Shown: piece after piece, positions 54,152 to 63,995 of the stretch
Layout of the letters: each line of letters starts with the position of its first letter
Numbering within the stretch: the first letter of the stretch is position 1
Source of the DNA: Protula sp. h YS-2021
Taxonomy: Eukaryota; Annelida; Polychaeta; Sabellida; Serpulidae
DNA length: 64,000 nucleotides
Assembly (NCBI GenBank): GCA_949752745.1
Contig: OX457025.1
Location: forward strand, 101,190,439 to 101,254,438
Reading direction: 5' to 3'
The notes under the pieces: generated by a model
What the model was told of the DNA's origin: nothing
Databases searched by the model: none
What the model saw: only the letters and a program-made list of their open reading frames with translations
Translations under genes and position numbers: made by a program

Positions 54152-57100
54152 ATGGCATCTAGTGCAACAAGTGGCAAGAAAACGGCTCTGGTGAGTCCTA
54201 CCAGGCGCAGCGCACCACAGACCAGCCTGGACGTGCTGCGGGGCAAGAAGGTGATCACGGCGAACACGGAGAGGAAGCGCGAGAAGGCGCTGGCAGATGG
54301 CAAGTTCCAGACGCGTAGCTTCCGTCACATCAACAGCAGCTGGACGCCTATTGTCCACAAACCCTCCAATGAGCAGGTGATTTAAGGGGGAATAAGTGAG
54401 AATTGTGTACAGGTGAACAAGTGAAGTGGACAAAATATCCAAAAAAAAAAAAGGTTATTTGTTGAAATGGAAAGCGGCTGACGTCATTCAATGAAAAAAT
54501 GCGTGCAGTTCGCCCTCTACCCTCCTCTTCCTCTTATGTTATTATAGTTTAGAAGATGCACTAGCGACATGCCTGAGACAAAAACAAGTGTCCTTTCCAC
54601 TGTTTTCTTTCAAACACAGTGCCAGGCTTGGCTGAATCGAAATGTCAATTTTAAATTTACTTTACAGAGTACTTGCAACTGTTCACCTAACCCTTCACTT
54701 CCAGCCAGTGCAGGGCCATCCATAATTTTGGAATCGTACTGTAAATCAGTTTGTTGTGTATACAAAGCGGCTGGCTCGTAGTATTAAGTTGAATCACTAG
54801 TTTGAAAGACGGTTTTCTGATTCACGATTAGTTTAGAATAATGTACAGTTTGTTTTCAGTTTGCATTAGATGAGGTTGAAGTTGTTTTATTTTTACATGA
54901 GATCCTTTTGTTGGTAATGTAGTGTCTGATAATAGCAACCAAAATGCCTGATAAAGTCAGAAAGTCAGGCCAACAAGGGTTCTTAATTTTGAGCACATTT
55001 ACAGTCTTAGCGGTAGTTTTGATATTGTTTATAATATTGTTGAATTTTTAGCATAGATGTAGTGTTTCAAACATCCCAATGTTTTCTTCCCTGCACCATT
55101 AGGTTTACAAAGAAAGACGAGAATTGGTTTGTAACTGGGTAAGTTGGTTTGTAGCATCCTTGCTTTTCATTTTGAACCAACAAAGTTGATATCTCCGTGT
55201 ATGAATCTCATCAACTTATGTGCCTTGTAAAAAAAGCCATTACAAAATAAATAAATAAAATAATAGGTAAGACTGAAATTTAATTTAATTAGGGTTCGAT
55301 ACTACTGAGTTTAAACGAAAGTTTTAACGAAAAAAAAACATCAACTGAAAATTAAATAAATAACGAAGACGCAGCATTTCATTAGTTAAAAAAAGTCTTT
55401 GTCCTGAGCAAAAGCGTGGCATACCCAAGCATGATTTGCCGTCTAGTTTTAATCTCACCATTTACAGTTTGACCTGTGGACGGACTCACAGAGGAAGCGC
55501 TTCCTGGACCTGTTGTTCCGCCACTGCCGGCGCCAGCAGCTCTTCTTCGTCTACGACTGGTTTGAGGCGCACGTGCCGCGCCGGCGCCAGGACTTCACGC
55601 GGATTTTTCCGCGCTGCCTCTCCCTCTACATCTTCTCCTTCCTCGATCCGCGCAGTCTGTGCCGCGCGTCGCAGGTGTCGTGGGCCTGGAAGTTCATCGC
55701 CGAGCAGGTAGCGTGGGTGACGGGGATTTGAGGGAGAGTGAGGGGATCGGCGCTGCTTTATTGAAAAGATCTTAGCTTAACTTTTTTTTCCTCACCGAAC
55801 AGATCACATACACGTTTTATTAAACCGTTGGGCGGGGAGGGGGAGGGGAGTGAGGAGATTATGGGAGTGCAGTGACAAACCACCGTGTTGATAGTAACGC
55901 TGGTGTAGGCTTTTTCGACTAGACAGGTAGTCTTCGGAGTATCTACTCTTACTGTTGTTTAAAACGTGCGTTATAGGATAATGTATAAAAATAATGACCA
56001 TAATAATAATGAAAACAAGTTGAACAAAAAAAACGGTTATATTTTTCTCCCCACGATGCCAGGACGCGGTATGGCGACCCAAGTGCATGAAGCTGGGCTG
56101 GTATTTGCCGTACGAGCCCGAGGACAATGAGTACGGCGCATGGAAGAAGCACTACGTGGCCTGCACCTTCAGCGTCGATACCGATGTGCCTTCCAACTAC
56201 ATAGTGAGTCTTCTCAGCCTGCGCATTTGTCACTGCTGGCCTTGTGAATACACCATTTTCTGTCATAAAATATATGTAAAAAAACCAGCAATTTTGCTGT
56301 GTTCTAATTCACAGAGTTTGAATCTGTTCGCCTTCACCTCGTGAAAATTAAAGAGCGATACTTTGTACTTCACCAGTATTATTTATTATATTATTATTAT
56401 ATATATATTATAAAGTTATGTTACATGTATGTATTAATATTTATTTATTTTTTATTTATTAATCGATTTATTTATTTTTTGCTGCTTGCATTTATTGCTT
56501 TATTTTTTTTTTGCCGACAAAGCTGTCTGTGTGTTATGTTGCAGTCGTCTCTTTACGGGACACGGGGCGACGGGACGAAGCTCAAGAAACCGAAGAAGAA
56601 AAACAGACTTCGTGATGACTTCAGGGGTGCGTAGCTAGTCATTTGCCGACGTAGTCATATGCGTAGTTAGTCATGTTAGGAGTTGTACAGGTTGCTAACC
56701 GTGAGCGCAGTTAGTCATGTTCACGGTTAGTCATGTGCGTAGCTAGTCACGGACGTAGTCATTAGTACAGTGACACGTACAGTGACACGTGCTGTGACGC
56801 GTGCAGTAAGGGCACTACTTCTTATTTTGCTTACAATAACATGACAATGAAACATATAGTCTGTTTTTATAAAAGAACTAAATTATCTTGAGGCATTAAA
56901 GAAATTCTGATTAATGGTTTATTGTTTACAGAAGAAAAGTTGTTTATCGGTTACAGAAGAAAAGTTGTTTATTGTTTACAGAAGAAAAGTTATTTATTGT
57001 TAACAGAAGAAACGTTGTTTATTGTTTACAGAAGAAACGTTGTTTATTGTTTACAGAAGAAAAGTTGTTTATTGTTTACAGAAGAAAAGTTGTTTATTGT

Positions 57101-60100
57101 TTACAGAAGAAACGTTTATTGTTTACAGAAGAAAAGTTGTTTATTGTTTACAGAAGAAACGTTGTTTATTGTTTACAGAAGAAAAGTTGTTTATTGTTTA
57201 CAGAAGAAGTATTAACGTCGAGACCGCCATGGAAAGATCCAGACCCGGCCCCACAGGACTTGGAGAAAGCGCAGCGTGCCTTAATGAATGGCGTGAACCC
57301 GAACGACCCCAACGTGCCCAAGGCACTGCTGCTGCACCACACCAAGTTCGGGCAGCTGAAGAAGGCGTCGCTGTACCAGAGTGCCCAGAGCTACGGGCTG
57401 GAGAAGGGCGGCAGGAAGGAGGCCCACCGGGCCATTACGGTCAGTGGCTTCTTCTCTGTTTTGGATTCCTGCGGAACCGGAAGTCCAGGGTTGTGGAATG
57501 TTGATATGCACTAGGTGTTGTTGGTAATGTTGTTTTTTTTTCTGCGGCGTATGCTCCTTGGGTTTTGCTCGTAATTCTTGTTACATCACTGCTTTGTATT
57601 GATTGTACTGCTGTTTGCAGCTTACAGTCGGGGGGGGGGGGGGGGAGCGCGAAAATGCGGAAAAGGGAGGGAGTAGGGGGGTGGTAGTGCCGGCTACAGG
57701 GAGGCGTTATCACTGTCTACGAGTGGGACACGCGTGGGGAGGGGGGGGGGAGGGCGGTAGATGGTGGTGGGGCTTGGGCTGATTGTGCCTGCGTGTGCTG
57801 CTTACAGTCAGGAGAGTTCGGGGAGAGCGGCTACAGGGAGGCGTTATCACAGAGCCTGCAGCTGGAACATGCGGAGGAGAGCCGCATGATGAAGGCCATG
57901 AACGCACCGTGGGAGCCGCCCCCGCCCCAGAAACGCACAGTCGCTCCCGGCAAAGACGTGGCTGGTGGGAGGTAGGTGCCCGACCCCTTCCCCCCACCCT
58001 CACCCCCCCTCCATCCCTCCGGCGGAGGAGAGCCGCATGATGAAGGCCATGAACGCCCCGTGGGAGCCGCCCCCGCCCCAGAAACGCACAATAGCTCCCG
58101 GCAAAGACATGGCTGGTGGGAGGTAGGTGCCCGACCCCTTCCCCCCACCCCCACTGTCCTCCCCCCCCCCACCCGGCGGAGGAGAGCCGCGTGATGAAGG
58201 CCATGAACGCACCGTGGGAGCCGCCCCCGCCCCAGAAACGCAGAGTCGCTCCCGGCAAAGACGCGGCTGGTGGGAGGTAGGTGCCCGACCCCTCCCCCAC
58301 CCCACCCCCCCCCCCCTCCCATCTCCCGGCGGAGGAGAGCCGCAACTACCGAAATGGTGGAACTTTGAAGTTTGGCAAAAACTGGAATAAATGGTAGTAA
58401 ATAACTGAATTGCCAAACCATTAATTTCTCTCATTTCTCTAGTTATAAATTTTAATCGAAAGTTTCTTAGGTGCTTCTCCACCTGGACTTTGCTTTTTTC
58501 GCAAATAACAAAAGATGCCGAAATGGTGGAATTTTAAAAATTTTGTAAAATTGTGTAAATGTCGGTAAATACGTGAATCGTCAAAACCCAACCNNNNNNN
58601 NNNNNNNNNNNNNNNNNNNNNNNNNNNNNNNNNNNNNNNNNNNNNNNNNNNNNNNNNNNNNNNNNNNNNNNNNNNNNNNNNNNNNNNNNNNNNNNNNNNN
58701 NNNNNNNNNNNNNNNNNNNNNNNNNNNNNNNNNNNNNNNNNNNNNNNNNNNNNNNNNNNNNNNNNNNNNNNNNNNNNNNNNNNNNNNNNNNNNTTGAACT
58801 GAAAATCCATAACGTTGTTTTTCATCTAAAATATGCATCCTTTATTTCATTTATGTTTTTATTACGGATACACTCGTAGAGTTCTTAAAAGTGTAGCTCT
58901 TACTTCATTTTTCACATTTCCTAATTGTATGTTCTTAAAACTATCCTTGAACACAATTCATACATGTACAGTGCACTTGAAGGCAGCTTTTAAGAAAGGA
59001 CAAATATTACGCACAGACCTCTCTCGTTTTCTGGGGGTGGTCGTTCGCACAGACCTCTCTCGTTTTCTGGGGTGGTCGTTCACACAGACCTCTGACGTTT
59101 TCTGGGGGTGGTCCTTCACACAATCAGAGTGGGAGAGAACGAAGGGGATATTATAACTGGATAAGAATAAAATATCGCTAACAAAAAATCCTTGATGAAA
59201 AAAAAAAAGATTTAAAATGGAAAAGGCAATGTGTTTAGGGGGTGGTACAACAGTTTGTGTTAAGGGTACTGGGGAGGGGGGTCATTGAGCCCTCCTAAAA
59301 GAGGACAACTTGGCCAGTTCTCGAGTATAAAAAAGCGGAGGTTGCCGATGGTTTTGTTCTTCGGGTCTACTCGTGTACTTCCGTGATGCCCGAGTTAAAA
59401 AGAATGTTTGATTTTCTTTCGAGATTATTCCTATTCAAGTTAAACAGTGCTGAAATATCCCACATCAACCGAAGCTGCTTATAAAGTTTTTCCTCTCTGC
59501 AGTCTCGATACTTTATCTGTTATTACAGATGGTTTTTGTTATAGATGGCTTTCAGTGTCATAAAACGCGTAAAATATGTAACTTCATGTCATTCGTAATG
59601 TTATTTTCTAAGTCTTATGCCGTCACCCTACGGATGACGTCATACTTTCCTTAATTCTGGATACCAGCACAATATGATGTAATTTGGCAAGTAACAGATT
59701 GTTTGGGCTGATCGTGAGATGCCTGCTGTTCATTCATTCTCAAAATTAATGCGCAGTTACTTCAAGAACATTCTATGCGCGATGTCTCAGTTTGAGCCCG
59801 AATGTTTTCACACTAAATTTCTGTTGTCAAAATCGATACTTTTAAATGTTCACCGACACTGCTTGTAAAATAATGTGAAGGGGTTTATTTATTTATTTAT
59901 TTTCATTGATTGATTGATTGATTTTTGTTTGATTTAGGTGGATCCGTTCACCTACTTAGGGAACTTCTTGCTGTCGAAGGCGAAGCAGAATGGCGATGAG
60001 GGATTTTCACAGGTTAATACTGCGCCTGCGCTTTGTGCCAAAAATCGGCTATTTTTTAATTTGAGACTTCAATTTTGCGGTGTGTAAACATTAGGCTTAC

Positions 60101-63100
60101 GCTGTGTCACTAGCATTGTCGCATTTACTGGCAATTAGATAAAGCAGACAGTGTGGGGTGTGTCTTATCGGGTGTGTGTCCCGCACTGCTTTCAGGGCCC
60201 ACCGCCGCCTCAGGGTACTCTGGTGCCGCAGGCCACGATGCGCAAGCCGCTGTCCCACGAGCTGCAGCTGTCGGAGAACTACGAGTCCGGGATCAGGTGA
60301 GGGAGGGGGAGGGCGGGGGGAGGGGAGGGGGCGGTGGGTGGGCGGGTGTGTGTCGCGAGCTGCTTTTAGAGTCCACCGTTGCCGGACTAAACTCGATACG
60401 AGTCTGGAATCAGGTGTGGGAGGCCGCTCTGGGGGTGTAGGGAGGACGGGGGGGGGGGGGGGGAAGAGGGGTGCTCGGATTGCATGTAGGTAATATGTGT
60501 GGTTTTTGCTGGCATGAGTTTTGACGACCAGAAGAGGAGGTGGAGATTTGAACGTGTGCGTGCGTTAATGCCACAGTTAATGCAGGACGTCACAAACTTT
60601 GCGTACAGAGAAACGGGGTTAAAAAGCATCGCGCCCTCTGGATCGCCGCTTGTCAAACGTCACAGTGCATATTTGATACTTAATAACAATTGTGGCCACT
60701 TTGTTGGTGTTGCTTTCCGAGTTGTAAGCCGGCCCCTTTTTTTTTGTCTTGTTGTAGCGGGCACACGTTGTCGGAGGCTGACAGCGAAGTCGCTGCTATA
60801 ACTAGTCACAGCCGCCAACCTGCCAATCACCTGTAAGTACCGCCCACTTTATGTCCTTGGCTCCTCCCACCCCGTTTGTCTGAAATGATAGAAGTCGGTT
60901 AACTCCGTCAAACAACGAGCGCCCATTTTCCGGCGATAGGGGTTCTTTTGTTACTGATCTGTTGATCAGATGCGAAAGCCGTCCCATCCCCCCCCCCCTC
61001 CCCCCTCTCCTCCGCTGTTTAAATTAAAAAAAAAAAACAGGTTGTATACCTTTCAGACATTCTTTGTTTTTTGTTCTTTTTAATTCAGAGAAGAAAATAC
61101 AGAGCAAGTAGAAGATGAACCAGATGGCTATGTAAGTGACGTAACAAGTTGTCTACCGCCCCCTTTTTCATCCTCCCTCCCACTCCTCCCGAACGGGAAG
61201 GAGGGGGCACATTGTTACTCTATTAACATAACAGCTAAATAATAAAAAAAAACAAAGTAGCGCCCACTTCCGTTAAGCAATACACTATGAAAGCCCTGCT
61301 GTCTGATATTTTCGAGACCGATATATACACAGCAACAGGGAAGCAGCGGTTATTGAGCTTATCGGGTCACGTGCCTTGCAATTCATTTTAAACAGCTATT
61401 GAGTTATCCGGCAAACCTTTATTTTTTTTTTATTTTTTTTTTCTTTTTTTTTTTTTTTTTTTTGGAAAATGAATGATGTTTGTGTGCTGTGTGGCAATCA
61501 GGATGACACTCTGGGCAACACAAACAACAACAACAATGGCAGTGACGACGAGGGCATGGAAACGAAGACGTCACAAAGCGGCAAGGCGTTCTCCGCGCTC
61601 AGGCCGCAGCAAAGCCACTCGCCCACCCAAGGTATTCCCCCCCCCCTCCCCACACCTCCCCCCTCACCCCCATAGTAACGACGAGGACATGCAGACGAAG
61701 ACGTCACAAAGCGGCAAGGCGTTCTCCGCGCTCAGGCCCCAGCAGAGCCACTCGCCCACCCAAGGTATTCCCCCCCCCCCCTCCCCCACACCCCCTCACC
61801 CCCATAGTAACGACGAGGGCATGCAGACGAAGACGTCACAGAACGGCAAGGCGTTCTCCGCGCTCAGACCCCAGCAAAGCCACTCGCCCACCCAAGGTAT
61901 TCCCCACCCCCCTCCCCCACACCTCCCCCCCCCTCACCTCCATAGTAACGACGAGGGCATGGAGACGAAGACGTCACAGAACGGCAAGGCGTTCTCCGCG
62001 CTCAGGCCCCAGCAAAGCCACTCGCCCACCCAAGGTATTCCCCCCCCCCTCCCCACACCTCCCCCCTCACCCCCATAGTAACGACGAGGGCATGCAGACG
62101 AAGACGTCACAGAACGGCAAGGCGTTCTCCGCGCTCAGGCCCCAGCAGAGCCACTCGCCCACCCAAGGTATTCCCCCCCCCTCCCCCACACCCCCTCACC
62201 CCCATAGTAACGACGAGGGCATGCAGACGAAGACGTCACAGAACGCCAAGGCGTTCTCCGCGCTCAGGCCCCAGCAGAGCCACTCGCCCACCCAAGGTAT
62301 TCCCCACCCCCCTCCCCCACACCTCCCCCCCCCCCCCTCACCTCCATAGTAACGACGAGGGCATGGAGACGAAGACGTCACAGAACGGCAAGGCGTTCTC
62401 CGCGCTCAGGCCGCAGCAAAGCCACTCGCCCACCCAAGGTATTCCCCCCCCCTCCCCACACCTCCCCCCTCACCCCCATAGTAACGACGAGGGCATGCAG
62501 ACGAAGACGTCACAAAGCGGCAAGGCGTTCTCCCGCGCTCAGGCCCCAGCAAAGCCACTCGCCCACCCAAGGTATTCCCCCCCCTCCCCACACCTCCCCC
62601 CTCACCCCCATAGTAACGACGAGGGCATGCAGACGAAGACGTCACAAAGCGGCAAGGCGTTCTCCGCGCTCAGGCCCCAGCAAAGCCACTCGCCCACCCA
62701 AGGTATTCCCCCCCCCTCCCCACACCTCCCCCCTCACCCCCATAGTAACGACGAGGGCATGCAGACGAAGACGTCACAAAGCGGCAAGGCGTTCTCCGCG
62801 CTCAGGCCGCAGCAAAGCCACTCGCCCACCCAAGGTATTCCCCCCCCCCTCCCCACACCTCCCCCCTCACCCCCATAGTAACGACGAGGGCATGCAGACG
62901 AAGACGTCACAAAGCGGCAAGGCGTTCTCCGCGCTCAGGCCCCAGCAAAGCCACTCGCCCACCCAAGGTATTCCCCCCCCCTCCCCACACCTCCCCCCTC
63001 ACCCCCATAGTAACGACGAGGACATGCAGACGAAGACGTCACAAAGCGGCAAGGCGTTCTCCGCGCTCAGGCCCCAGCAGAGCCACTCGCCCACCCAAGG

Positions 63101-63995
63101 TATTCCCCCCCCCTCCCCCACACCCCCTCACCCCCATAGTAACGACGAGGGCATGCCAGACGAAGACGTCACAGAACGCCAAGGCGTTCTCCGCGCTCAG
63201 GCCCCAGCAGAGCCACTCGCCCACCCAAGGTATTCCCCACCCCCCTCCCCCACACCTCCCCCCCCCCTCACCTCCATAGTAAACGACGGGGGCATGGAGA
63301 CGAAGACGTCACAGAACGGCAAGGCGTTCTCCGCGCTCAGGCCCCAGCAAAGCCACTCGCCCACCCAAGGTATTCCCCTCCCCCCCTCCCCCACACCCCC
63401 CCTCACTCCCATAGTAACGACGAGGGCATGGAGACGAAGACGTCACAGAACGGCAAGGCGTTCTCCGCGCTCAGACCCCAGCAAAGCACTCGCCCACCCA
63501 AGGTATTCCCCACCCCCCTCCCCCACACCTCCCCCCCCCTCACCTCCATAGTAACGACGAGGGCATGGAGACGAAGACGTCACAGAACGGCAAGGCGTTC
63601 TCCGCGCTCAGGCCCAGCAAAGCCACTCACCCACCCAAGGTATTCCCCTCCCCCCCTCCCCCACACCCCCCCCTCACTCCCATAGTAACGACGAGGGCAT
63701 GGAGACGAAGACGTCACAGAACGGCAAGGCGTTCTCCGCGCTCAGGCCCCAGCAAAGCCACTCGCCCACCCAAGGTATTCCCCTCCCCCCTCCCCCACAC
63801 CCCCCCCCCCTCACTCCCATAGTAACGACGAGGGCATGGAGACGAAGACGTCACAGAACGGCAAGGCGTTCTCCGCGCTCAGACCCCAGCAAAGCCACTC
63901 GCCCACCCAAGGTATTCCCCTCCCCCTCCCCCACCCCCCTCACTCCCATAGCAGGAAAAAAAAAAGAAAAAAAAAGTTCGAAAAAACTTCGATAA
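54152..63995 (+). CDS. FBXO16: F-box protein, FBXO16-like
   Basis: Thirteen exons found: 54152-54376, 55103-55138, 55468-55707, 56063-56203, 56545-56626, 57204-57439, 57808-57971, 59938-60012, 60196-60296, 60758-60832, 61089-61131, 61502-61631, 63952-63995 (stop). All junctions match in phase except 7 to 8 (phase 2 to 0), so at least one exon of length 3n+1 is missing; the 200-N gap lies in that intron. Over 530 aa, much longer than vertebrate FBXO16. The core matches that family: [39 protein letters not shown], the F-box [16 protein letters not shown] (about residues 131-180), then [19 protein letters not shown] and GAWKKHYV. F-box proteins recruit substrates to SCF (SKP1-CUL1) ubiquitin ligases. 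The substrate is unknown. The long C-terminal half is low-complexity (PPPPQKR, Ser/Gln-rich, ending [12 protein letters not shown]) and GC-rich against the AT-rich locus. Exons 6, 7 and 12 are fused to tandem arrays of their own splice sites. Confidence 0.87.
55103..55138 (+). CDS. Exon 2: 36-nt microexon
   Basis: Twelve codons, [12 protein letters not shown], between attag|gt and tgg|gtaagt, phase 0-0. It supplies the segment that joins the SSWTP block to FDLWTDSQ in the family, so it is needed for a complete protein. Confidence 0.85.
55468..55707 (+). CDS. Exon 3: F-box exon
   Basis: 80 codons, phase 0-0. Carries WTDSQRKR and the F-box [16 protein letters not shown]. Acceptor tttacag|ttt, donor gagcag|gtagcg. 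Strongly GC-rich third positions. Confidence 0.92.
56627..56770 (+). repeat. Short repeats starting at the exon 5 donor
   Basis: Intron 5 opens with gtgcgtagctagtcat. Variants of 'gcgtag.tagtcatgt' recur about seven times up to 56765, including an almost exact copy 'gtgcgtagctagtcac' near 56734. The donor hexamer gtgcgt is thus duplicated within the intron. Confidence 0.65.
56920..57209 (+). repeat. 25-bp array of the exon 6 acceptor, 12 copies
   Basis: The unit is 'ttgtttattgtttacag' plus aagaaaag (25 bp; one unit of 22). Acceptor AGs end at 56931, 56956, 56981, 57006, 57031, 57056, 57081, 57106, 57128, 57153, 57178 and 57203. The last is the natural acceptor: exon 6 starts aagaagtattaacg at 57204 and is in phase with exon 5. 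No unit has a stop in any frame. Sites at 57128, 57056 and 56981 would add 75, 147 and 222 nt in frame (for example [10 protein letters not shown]). Confidence 0.95.
57204..57439 (+). CDS. Exon 6 of the F-box gene
   Basis: Phase 1 to 0. Encodes [60 protein letters not shown] and [11 protein letters not shown]. Donor acg|gtcagt. A conserved-looking segment with no named domain. Confidence 0.85.
57618..57713 (+). repeat. Degenerate upstream copy of exon 7 acceptor and start
   Basis: 'cagcttacag|tcggggg' near 57613-57635 parallels the exon 7 acceptor 'tgcttacag|tcagga' (57799 onward). The 23-base piece from 'cggctacagggaggcg' through 'ttatcac' at 57691-57713 is identical to exon 7 at about 57829-57851. 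It looks like a broken extra copy interrupted by G-runs. Confidence 0.65.
57808..57971 (+). CDS. Exon 7 of the F-box gene
   Basis: Phase 0 to 2. Encodes [38 protein letters not shown] and [13 protein letters not shown]. Donor ggag|gtaggt at 57972. The second half is repeated downstream as a tandem array. Confidence 0.85.
57871..58335 (+). repeat. ~152-bp array of exon 7 end plus donor
   Basis: Copies start at 57871 (the exon itself), 58022 and 58176; a stub starts at 58329. Each full copy encodes [18 protein letters not shown], then QKR and GKD.AGGR, followed by ggag|gtaggtgcccgacccc and a C-rich tract. Copies 2 and 3 have only a few substitutions (AGGR preceded by DM or DA) and keep the donor. 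Confidence 0.92.
58347..58593. repeat. Two copies of a ~75-bp block next to the gap
   Basis: 58347-58424 and 58516-58593 share 'ccgaaatggtggaa.ttt', 'ggtagtaaata/cggtaaata' and 'gaat.g.caaaacc'. The second copy runs into the N gap, so the gap probably hides more of this repeat. Confidence 0.7.
58594..58793. other. Assembly gap (200 N)
   Basis: Exactly 200 N, a conventional placeholder. It lies in the intron where the exon phases of the F-box gene show a missing exon. Confidence 0.98.
59017..59125. repeat. ~36-bp repeat, 3 copies
   Basis: Units 'cacagacctctctcgttttc' plus 'tgggggtggtcgttc', three in a row, in an intron of the F-box gene. The other non-coding sequence from 58794 to 59937 shows no exon that I can prove. 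Confidence 0.85.
60196..60296 (+). CDS. Exon 9 of the F-box gene
   Basis: Phase 0 to 2. Encodes [33 protein letters not shown]. Acceptor tttcag|ggc, donor atcag|gtgagg. A degenerate copy follows in the next intron. Confidence 0.82.
60345..60420 (+). repeat. Degenerate mini-copy of exon 9 with both splice sites
   Basis: 'gtgtgtcgcgagctgctttt' followed by ag|agtccaccgttgcc parallels the exon 9 acceptor region 'gtgtgtcccgcactgctttc' and ag|ggcccaccgccgcc. 'cgatacgagtctggaatcag|gtgtgg' parallels 'actacgagtccgggatcag|gtgagg'. The middle of the exon is deleted. Confidence 0.7.
61502..61631 (+). CDS. Exon 12 of the F-box gene (first array copy)
   Basis: Phase 0 to 1. Unique start [18 protein letters not shown], then [19 protein letters not shown] and SHSPTQ, donor caag|gtattc. 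From about 61544 onward it is repeated as the array downstream. Confidence 0.85.
61544..63951 (+). repeat. ~133-bp array of exon 12 end plus whole intron, 18 copies
   Basis: Copies after the first start at 61676, 61808, 61946, 62079, 62208, 62350, 62482, 62614, 62746, 62879, 63011, 63140, 63280, 63415, 63552, 63686 and 63833. Each has an acceptor-like C-rich tract ending ccatag, an 89-nt pseudo-exon ([18 protein letters not shown], then [11 protein letters not shown]) and the donor caag|gtattc, with 40-58 nt between. The last acceptor (63951) serves the terminal exon. Length differences lie mainly in the C-runs. A few copies carry 1-base indels in the exon part (near 62534, 63157, 63282, 63486, 63612). 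Confidence 0.95.
63952..63995 (+). CDS. Exon 13: terminal coding exon
   Basis: Starts ca gga after cccatag, completing the codon begun by the final g of exon 12 (phase 1). Encodes [14 protein letters not shown] and a TAA at 63993-63995. The Lys-rich end could be a nuclear localisation signal (inference). The 3' UTR lies beyond the window. Confidence 0.7.

Noticed and set aside
56922..57215. Open frames reading the 25-bp array as a repeat protein ([17 protein letters not shown])
   Set aside because: The unit lacks stops in all frames, so openness is not evidence of coding. The phase with exon 5 fits the last acceptor. Partial inclusion by alternative splicing remains possible and is noted as a finding.
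57710..58482. Minus-strand frames of 160-211 codons in the exon 7 array
   Set aside because: They are shadows of GC-rich plus-strand exon copies and C/G-runs, with no family motif.
58439..58838. Open frames spanning the N gap
   Set aside because: They only exist because unknown bases carry no stops.
61473..63822. Long open frames rich in proline across the exon 12 array (44-residue repeats)
   Set aside because: They depend on C-run lengths that vary between copies, switch frame from copy to copy, and read through clear donor and acceptor signals. The splice model gives a clean terminal exon.
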